The notes beneath the pieces are model-generated. The model saw only the letters and a list, made by a program, of their open reading frames with translations. It was not told the DNA's origin and searched no databases. A stretch of DNA of 37,343 bases from an uncultured Candidatus Poseidoniales archaeon (lineage in GTDB: Archaea > Thermoplasmatota > Poseidoniia > Poseidoniales > Thalassarchaeaceae), in NCBI GenBank assembly GCA_902573115.1, contig CACGIM010000009.1, positions 1-37,343 of the forward strand, read 5' to 3'. A program made the position numbers and the translations under genes. Position 1 is the first letter of the stretch; the number at the start of each line of letters is the position of its first letter. This document shows, piece by piece, positions 9,618 through 16,172 of this stretch.

Positions 9618-10621
9618 TCCCTAGTCACCTCCAATGATGAGACCCTGCTTACCAAAATCCAGATAGAGATGCCATTCATTGCAATCAAAGACACTATCGA
9701 GAATGACACTGGGTGTTCGTAATTCAGGGGGAGCCCCAAGAGAAGCTGTCCGAGATGGGCAAGGCAATCATAAGGGCTGATTACGTACAAGAAGGTGGTC
9801 TCAAAGGTCCATTCCACAAGCTGGGAGACTATCTTGGTCCCGTAAATTATGCTAAGGAAGCCAATAGCAGCGAAGAACCTGCTTTGGCTTATGCTAGATA
9901 GGGCTAGACCGATTGAGGTGTATGTAATCACTAGTATTACGCCTGCCAAAATCCCAGAAAGGAACATTGGCAATGTGTCTGAGAGGTAGGCCCAACCCTC
10001 ACCCTTGAAGACTATCGCGCTAGTGTAGTATGCGAAGTATGAGAAAACTATCACGAATCCTAGTATCACAGCGACGCTGGCGTACTTCATGGCCGTGTAA
10101 TCAAGCCTGGAAACCGGCCTCGAGAAGTATATCGCACTGGTCCCGTGCTGCCGATCGTCGGAAATCATCCCCCCGACTACGATTGCTGTCAGAAGTGGCC
10201 ACATACACAGGTTGCGTGGGAAGTACCCCAGTACCTGTCCCCAAAGGTTGTACCTGTTTATGCCCCACATCTTGTCGAAGAAACCCCCATCGTCTCCGAA
10301 AAGTGAAGAAAGGAATAGCATGGGAATCGGTGTTAGGGAACCCAGGAAAATTACCAGAATCATTAGGCGAACCATTGGGTGGTACTGCCTGTGGCCTTTG
10401 CCGGTGAAGACTCCGTATACGTGATGCCTGTAGATCGCGTAGTTTCTCATCCACCTGGGTCCCAGCTCACCCCTCCAAGGCCGGTAGCTCTGCTCGAATA
10501 TCGTTCCCAATGAGGCCTCAGACCTAGCGACTATCGCGGTTGCCTCATCATCACCGTCTCCAGCCCCGAAGGCCACCTCCATGCGGGTTTTCCCACCCTC
10601 GATATCAATCTCCTCTGCCAA
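9614..10621 (-). CDS. ABC transporter permease (ABC-2 type)
   Basis: Hydrophobic ORF, ATGA overlap with the ATPase; ISDDRQHGTSAIYFSRPVSRLDY motif of ABC-2 permeases. Confidence 0.85.
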   Translation of the reverse strand: MAEEIDIEGGKTRMEVAFGAGDGDDEATAIVARSEASLGTIFEQSYRPWRGELGPRWMRNYAIYRHHVYGVFTGKGHRQYHPMVRLMILVIFLGSLTPIPMLFLSSLFGDDGGFFDKMWGINRYNLWGQVLGYFPRNLCMWPLLTAIVVGGMISDDRQHGTSAIYFSRPVSRLDYTAMKYASVAVILGFVIVFSYFAYYTSAIVFKGEGWAYLSDTLPMFLSGILAGVILVITYTSIGLALSSISQSRFFAAIGFLSIIYGTKIVSQLVEWTFETTFLYVISPYDCLAHLGQLLLGLPLNYEHPVSFSIVSLIAMNGISIWILVSRVSSLEVTRE

Positions 10622-11608
10622 TCAGGACTCCCCCGTGTGCTCAGGGGTCATGAGCTCTGAGCTTCCCTTGATCTCCGATCCGAGTTTCTCCATGACCAAC
10701 AGGAAGATGTCTTCCAGATCCGGTTCGTATTCCTTCATCTGCCTGACCTGGACCTCGGCCCTGACCGCGGCGTTCAGGATCTTGTCCACGGTAGACTCGC
10801 TTTCAACCTTGATTCTGATTACCCTGCCGAGCCTTCGTGCCTCTAGCCCGTCGGTGGCCAGCTCCTCCTCCATCCTCGATGCGCCGCCCCAAATAACCAC
10901 CTCAATCTCCTTGTCTACTTGTTCCGCGAAATCATCAAAGTATCCTTGGAGAACTATCTTGCCCTTGTGAATCATGACTATGCTGTCACATACCTCTTGG
11001 ACGTCGTCCATCACATGGCTGCTCATCAAAACGGACCTTTCGCCCTCGACGACGGTCCTCTTTAGGGTCTGAAGCATGAATGACCTAGCTCTTTGGTCCA
11101 GGCCATTCGTTGGTTCGTCACAAATCAAGATTTCTGGGTCATGGACCAGTGCACAAGCGAGCTTCGTGGCCTGCATCATCCCAGTGCTGAATGTCTCTAT
11201 TTTCCTATACCTCTGGTCCTTGAGGCCAACGTATTCCAGGACTTCGTGAGCCCTTTGGGTCGCTGTTTTGGAATTCATCCCAAGAAGCTCGCCAGCATAT
11301 CTGACCTGGTCGACTGCGAATAGGTTTGGGTCAAGAGCATTGTATTCGGGCATGTATCCAATCTTCGATCGGATAGACTCGCCTTCTGTGCGGATATCGT
11401 GACCTAGGACCGTTCCCTCTCCAGAAGTCGTTGTGATTAGTCCGAGCAGGCATTTGAACAACGTAGACTTTCCTGCTCCGTTTGGTCCAAGGATGCCTAT
11501 TGCTCCTCGGGGGATTTCTAGGTTAATCCCATCGATGGCCAAGTGGGACCCGTACATCTTGTTCAGGCGCTCGGTGGTGATGATTGGTGACTCATGTTCA
11601 TCCGACAT
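10622..11608 (-). CDS. ABC transporter ATP-binding protein
   Basis: Walker A GPNGAGKST, signature FSTGMMQATKLACAL, Walker B ILICDEP. Start MSDEHESP at 11608 preferred; ORF extends to 11659. Confidence 0.93.
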   Translation of the reverse strand: MSDEHESPIITTERLNKMYGSHLAIDGINLEIPRGAIGILGPNGAGKSTLFKCLLGLITTTSGEGTVLGHDIRTEGESIRSKIGYMPEYNALDPNLFAVDQVRYAGELLGMNSKTATQRAHEVLEYVGLKDQRYRKIETFSTGMMQATKLACALVHDPEILICDEPTNGLDQRARSFMLQTLKRTVVEGERSVLMSSHVMDDVQEVCDSIVMIHKGKIVLQGYFDDFAEQVDKEIEVVIWGGASRMEEELATDGLEARRLGRVIRIKVESESTVDKILNAAVRAEVQVRQMKEYEPDLEDIFLLVMEKLGSEIKGSSELMTPEHTGES

Positions 11609-11686
11609 ACGAAGGCCTCGACTCCCAAGGGAGTCAATCAACGGTTGAGCACTAGTCACTTGAATGAATCCCCGGAGCGTTCCGTT

Positions 11687-13819
11687 TCAATTTGGGTTCT
11701 TCATCGCCCCTTCTCTGACCTTGACTGCGATCCCCTTCCTCAGGAATGCCATCTCCAAATGGGAGGTTAGGGGCGTACCGTGGGCAACCAGCTCTCCCTT
11801 CGAGTTGACAACCAGGCAAGGCTGGCCGGGAATTAGGTGCGGATCTGCCCCTGTGATATAGCCGTGCATAACGTTCCTACCCTGTCCCACGAATGGAATC
11901 GCGTCATCAATCACGCACACGCGAGGAATCCCTGGGAAATCCTCGTCATCCGAATCGATACCGAACACAGGGGGTTTGGAGGTAATCAGCTCGTTGACCC
12001 TTCGGGCACCCTCCAAGGCCATTGAGATCCCACCATCAGTCAAACGTGGTGATAGGATGTGATCCCCCTTTGAATGGACATTGACTATTCGATCTGTCTT
12101 CGACCTCCTGGATGTCATCCCTTCGGTTAGCTTGCATGCATCGAGGGGGTGAATCGCGCAAAGGACGCTTAGTTTGTCGACTATCGAGCAACGATCCATC
12201 CATTCTCGGATTATTGACCCTTTGTCCGGATCATTGTCATACAGCTCCTCTGGGGAATACCTTGTCACCGGAATCCCCGATAGTCCAAGTTCATCTATCG
12301 AGTCTGTTATTTCTTCGTCATCGGGGACCGCATGCCAGATTGCCTCTGGGCCGTTAAGGTGGCACCATGGGGATACATCTTCCAGCGAGAAGGGAATGGG
12401 CCCGATTGGGGTGGAAATTAGAATTACGGTTTTTGGATTCTCAATTAGTAGGCTGATTACCGACTCCATGGACGTGATCCTCCAGGGGGGCGGGGTTCCC
12501 TCGATCAGCACAACCCTGTCGGGATCACCACCACTTGAGTCCCACCACGAGCCCGGAAACCTCCATCTCATCGCTAACAGGGCTTGCATGTGTAGGATGT
12601 GTGGTCTGTACTCGATATCTTCTCCTAGTGACTCCCCTCCCTGCCTCAGGGGATCTGTGGAGGCAATGAGTCTCAGCACTGAGTCACCCACAGGGCCCTC
12701 GTCTGGAATGTCCAGCTGGTCCTGAAGCCATACAAAGGCCTCCCTTAGGTAGGGAGAGGAATGGCTACGCTGCTCGGCGAGCTCCCAAATGGTGCCCTTT
12801 CTGACGGCCTCCCTGCACTTAGCAAGCTCTGATTGGGTGATTTCCAAGTTATGCCTGGCGAGTATTTCTGACCTTTTCTGCAAATCCATTGACTTGACCT
12901 GCTCCGGAGTGTGGCCGTGTAGAGAGTTGGAAGGAAATGGCCACTCGCTTATTTCCTCTAGTTTCACGGTGCCTTCGGGAGTCAGGATCCGACCGTCCCT
13001 CGCAAAAATGGCATAGGCAGCGCTGTCGAAAAGGTCAACTCCCAATGCTATTGACAGTGGGAAGAGGATCGGATGACCGCAACCAAATAGGTGGACAGGT
13101 CGATCTGGCGGCAAGGATGACTTAGAGGCTAATAGTATCTCAAAAAGCTCTCTGTACCTCTGTTGCTCCATTAGGGGGACTATGCCTCCCAGGGGGTGAA
13201 CGCAGAAGCCCCTTCCTTCTGATTCGGCTTTGCCCATCGAAAAGGAGGCTTGTGCCCTAAGGTCAGGATGGGTCCCCCCTTGTATAGGTCCGTTTAGAAG
13301 CAGCTCACTGCCTGCCTCCGTCAAAGAGAGCTCTGATCTCTCTGAGGTTATTTCCACTGCCCTATCAAGTTCCTCCCTAGTCATGTCAGGGCGGCCGAAT
13401 TCGTCCAGTATGGTCCCGATATCGACACCCATGTCCCTTTGGAAAGACACGATTTCCTTGGGGCCTACCTCAACGTCTCCGTAAATGTAGGATTGGAATG
13501 TTCCAGAATCAGTGACTACTGTTCCCGGGAAATCGAGCAGGCAGTGTATGCCATCAGCGAGTGCCTTCTCCCTAAGATCGTCATGCTTCCAGATTACGTA
13601 AGAATTTGTGATTAAGGCATCGACTCCGAATGAGTCCCACATCTCCCTAGGTTCGATAGTCCGCAGGTTTGGATTAATCACAGGGAGTAGCATTGGAGTG
13701 GTGATTATTCCGTGTTTAGTGTGCAGTTTCCCGATTCTAGCGGACCCGTCACGATGTGTTATCTCGAAAAGACCGAGGTCCTGCTCCCTGCACTTCTTGG
13801 GGTCAGGTCGCTCAGGCAT
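11687..13819 (-). CDS. tgtA: Archaeal tRNA-guanine transglycosylase (archaeosine TGT) with C-terminal PUA-like domain
   Basis: GTVVTDSGTFQSYIYGDVEV, FQRDMGVDIGTILDEF, ALGVDLFDSAAYAIFARDGRILTPEGT are ArcTGT motifs; C-terminus GRNVMHGYITGADPHLIPGQPCLVVNSKGELVAHG is PUA-like. Start MPERPDPKK at 13819 avoids overlap with the upstream CDS. Confidence 0.88.
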   Translation of the reverse strand: MPERPDPKKCREQDLGLFEITHRDGSARIGKLHTKHGIITTPMLLPVINPNLRTIEPREMWDSFGVDALITNSYVIWKHDDLREKALADGIHCLLDFPGTVVTDSGTFQSYIYGDVEVGPKEIVSFQRDMGVDIGTILDEFGRPDMTREELDRAVEITSERSELSLTEAGSELLLNGPIQGGTHPDLRAQASFSMGKAESEGRGFCVHPLGGIVPLMEQQRYRELFEILLASKSSLPPDRPVHLFGCGHPILFPLSIALGVDLFDSAAYAIFARDGRILTPEGTVKLEEISEWPFPSNSLHGHTPEQVKSMDLQKRSEILARHNLEITQSELAKCREAVRKGTIWELAEQRSHSSPYLREAFVWLQDQLDIPDEGPVGDSVLRLIASTDPLRQGGESLGEDIEYRPHILHMQALLAMRWRFPGSWWDSSGGDPDRVVLIEGTPPPWRITSMESVISLLIENPKTVILISTPIGPIPFSLEDVSPWCHLNGPEAIWHAVPDDEEITDSIDELGLSGIPVTRYSPEELYDNDPDKGSIIREWMDRCSIVDKLSVLCAIHPLDACKLTEGMTSRRSKTDRIVNVHSKGDHILSPRLTDGGISMALEGARRVNELITSKPPVFGIDSDDEDFPGIPRVCVIDDAIPFVGQGRNVMHGYITGADPHLIPGQPCLVVNSKGELVAHGTPLTSHLEMAFLRKGIAVKVREGAMKNPN

Positions 13820-13844
13820 GACCCTCTGCAGGGAGTCAGAGCCA

Positions 13845-15587
13845 TCAATCCTCGGGAGACCTCGATTCGACCCTGAGGGATACGGAACCGTCTGATAGCG
13901 ACATGAACACCTCATCACCAGTATTCACGTGGATCGTAGGATCTTCATCGAATCCATGAGCATAAGGCACTCCTAGGAGAGAAGCAGCAGGCAGTGTTAA
14001 TGGGCAAACATCCCTGTTTACTATCGCACGGGGGCCTTCGCCGGTGTATATCAGGCCCATGAGGACAAAGGGTGCGACAGTGGAACCAGAGCCTTTTGGG
14101 TAGATGAGTATCGTGTCCTTGATTGCTACACCGTCTAGTGGGTGGCCGGGCTCCTCTATCATCCCAGTGTCTCTGTTGACGTACCCTAGGTATGTGATCG
14201 GAACATCAGTAACCAATGCCCTTCCGGAAACTTCCCACCGCGATTGGCTTGGAATGCCTTGTCCCTTGGTATCGAAAGAGGATTCCTGATGAGTCTTGGC
14301 TGTTGCGATGGCCTTAGAATGAGATTCGTCAAGATTCGGAGTTGGTCCTTCAACAAGATACTTGTCGAATGCGTGGGAAACACACTCGATAATTGGGGCC
14401 ACACTGGTTGGCATCCTGTTGAGTCCGCTGGTAAGGTAGTGCTCGGCCTTGAGCGAGTTCGTTAGGATATGGTTGTACTTCGACCGGTTGTATGGTGTGA
14501 CCTCAGGACAAGTATCTTTCAGGACAAGAGCCCCGGCCTCCTCGAGGAGGTCCAGAGTCCCATCTGAAGAAATCAAATCGTAATTCTCCGAGCTCATGAA
14601 CAACCACAATCTTTGGTCACTGATAACCTCACCGAGCTCCATTCTGGCCCTGACGGCTGCAGCGGCCTCCCTGGCTTCCCCTACACTAGCCTGGGGACAC
14701 CCAATCACCACTAGGTCCACCTTTCCCCTCGGAGCCAATTCCTCGTACCTCTCACGCAAGTCTTCCTCGTTGAAGGTTAGCTCCCCTTCGTATTGATCGA
14801 CCTGAGGCGCATCTCCAGTTATGCCATCCGCCCATAGCATGGGGCACCCGTAGTTTGCGGCTGAAGCGGTCAGTGCTTTCTTCTTCTCGAAGCTGCCGTT
14901 GGGAAGTCCAACTATCCTTGGCATGGGACCCCAAGGAAGTTCCCATGTTGGCAAGATTTGCTTTCCTATCCAGTCCCCCAGAACGCTCCAGTCGGATGAA
15001 TCGGCCATATCGCAACCGATGTTGACAAGTATGTTTGGCCTTCTGTTGGACTCGATATGTAGGCCCCACTTGGGAGCCCACCCTGTTAGGGCGGTTGCTA
15101 GGGCAGACAACCCAGATTCCCTATTAGTAATCAGTGAGGTATAAGAATTGGAAAAACAAACTGCATTAGACTCTGCCCATGAGCCAATTCCTACTGGAGT
15201 ATCTACTCCCCTATCGTACGGAGTGCATGAGAGAGTTGCTTCAATACCCAGCTCAGAGTAGGAATGGACTATTTCGAACTGCTGCTCCAGAAAGTCCGGG
15301 TAATCAATTCCCATCTCATCCATCTTTTCGTAATCGCATCCTGCTGAATTAAGGGTGGTTGGGATGGATACCTTGCCGTCTGGGTCCCCCGATAGATCGG
15401 AAAGGAATCTCCTGAGGCCATGGCCCCCCGTGATGACGCTGACACCTGAGACGTGAGCGTTATCAGCTCGGATGAATTCTACAGCTCCAGCAGTGGATGC
15501 CAAGTCGATAATCAAACGAGCTGCCTTCTGCTTCGTAGGGCCATTGGCGCCATCGAGCATCAATGATAGCTCGGTAGGCACCCTCAT
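13845..15587 (-). CDS. Aconitase X (AcnX), large and small domains fused; candidate phosphomevalonate dehydratase
   Basis: N-terminal LMLDGANGPTKQKAARLIIDLA...ADNAHVSGVS, candidate Fe-S Cys in YGCPMLWADG, VVIGCPQAS, LVLKDTCPEV; C-terminal swivel domain GHPLDGVAIKDTILIYPKGSGSTVAPFVLMGL. Confidence 0.85.
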   Translation of the reverse strand: MRVPTELSLMLDGANGPTKQKAARLIIDLASTAGAVEFIRADNAHVSGVSVITGGHGLRRFLSDLSGDPDGKVSIPTTLNSAGCDYEKMDEMGIDYPDFLEQQFEIVHSYSELGIEATLSCTPYDRGVDTPVGIGSWAESNAVCFSNSYTSLITNRESGLSALATALTGWAPKWGLHIESNRRPNILVNIGCDMADSSDWSVLGDWIGKQILPTWELPWGPMPRIVGLPNGSFEKKKALTASAANYGCPMLWADGITGDAPQVDQYEGELTFNEEDLRERYEELAPRGKVDLVVIGCPQASVGEAREAAAAVRARMELGEVISDQRLWLFMSSENYDLISSDGTLDLLEEAGALVLKDTCPEVTPYNRSKYNHILTNSLKAEHYLTSGLNRMPTSVAPIIECVSHAFDKYLVEGPTPNLDESHSKAIATAKTHQESSFDTKGQGIPSQSRWEVSGRALVTDVPITYLGYVNRDTGMIEEPGHPLDGVAIKDTILIYPKGSGSTVAPFVLMGLIYTGEGPRAIVNRDVCPLTLPAASLLGVPYAHGFDEDPTIHVNTGDEVFMSLSDGSVSLRVESRSPED

Positions 15588-15647
15588 ACTTGCCGGTTTG
15601 AGTTAGACCCCTTGAATGCCTCGATGTAATGGGCCTAGCCTTGGTAA

Positions 15648-16082
15648 TTAGCAACAGCCTTGTTCCCTCATCGGGGCACTCACAAAAGATACCTTGTCGA
15701 CATGAGGGGTATTCTGTAAACCTTCGATTACTGAACGCAAATTACCTGCTGATCCCTTGACCTGGAGGAGGTCAACACACGCGTGACTGTGCTTGAAGCT
15801 ACTGTGGCTGTAGGTTGAAACTTCAATGACGTCGGAGTGACGAAGGTCCACTAGCAGCCTCTGTCCATTCGCATGATCGTGCTGGTAGTGCACTACCAGG
15901 TGCCCCTCAATTATGGTCTTCTCTTCCATATCCTCTAAATCGCCCCTCTGCTGGATTTCAGCGAAGAAAAGAGACGCGTCACGTATGAAGCGGCTTCTGT
16001 TCTTGTATCCCGACTTCTTGATTAGGCTTTCAAAATCTCTTGCAAACTCCCTGTCCGCACTAAAAGAGATAATCTGACTCAT
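15648..16082 (-). CDS. NikR-like ribbon-helix-helix metalloregulator
   Basis: RHH N-terminus (ISFSADREFARDFESLIKKSGYKNRSRFIRDA) plus NikR-C/ACT-like His-rich domain (VEVSTYSHSSFKHSHACVDLLQVKG region). Divergent from znuA-like gene. Confidence 0.8.
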   Translation of the reverse strand: MSQIISFSADREFARDFESLIKKSGYKNRSRFIRDASLFFAEIQQRGDLEDMEEKTIIEGHLVVHYQHDHANGQRLLVDLRHSDVIEVSTYSHSSFKHSHACVDLLQVKGSAGNLRSVIEGLQNTPHVDKVSFVSAPMREQGCC

Positions 16083-16126
16083 GAAAACAGTTAGCAGTTT
16101 CTCACTAATAATAATTTTGAATAATG

Positions 16127-16145
16127 TAATTAATAGTCTTAATTA
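16127..16145. promoter_or_regulatory. Candidate operator: 7-5-7 inverted repeat TAATTAA-TAGTC-TTAATTA between regulator and znuA
   Basis: Perfect 7-bp arms in the divergent intergenic region, about 27 bp upstream of the znuA ATG, where an archaeal TATA box is expected for a leaderless mRNA. Confidence 0.35.
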
Positions 16146-16172
16146 AATAGATAATAATTTCCGCCGCGGTCC

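Noticed and set aside
12174-12725. 183-aa plus-strand ORF
   Set aside because: Lies entirely antisense to the well-supported tgtA CDS; Ser/Pro-rich shadow composition.
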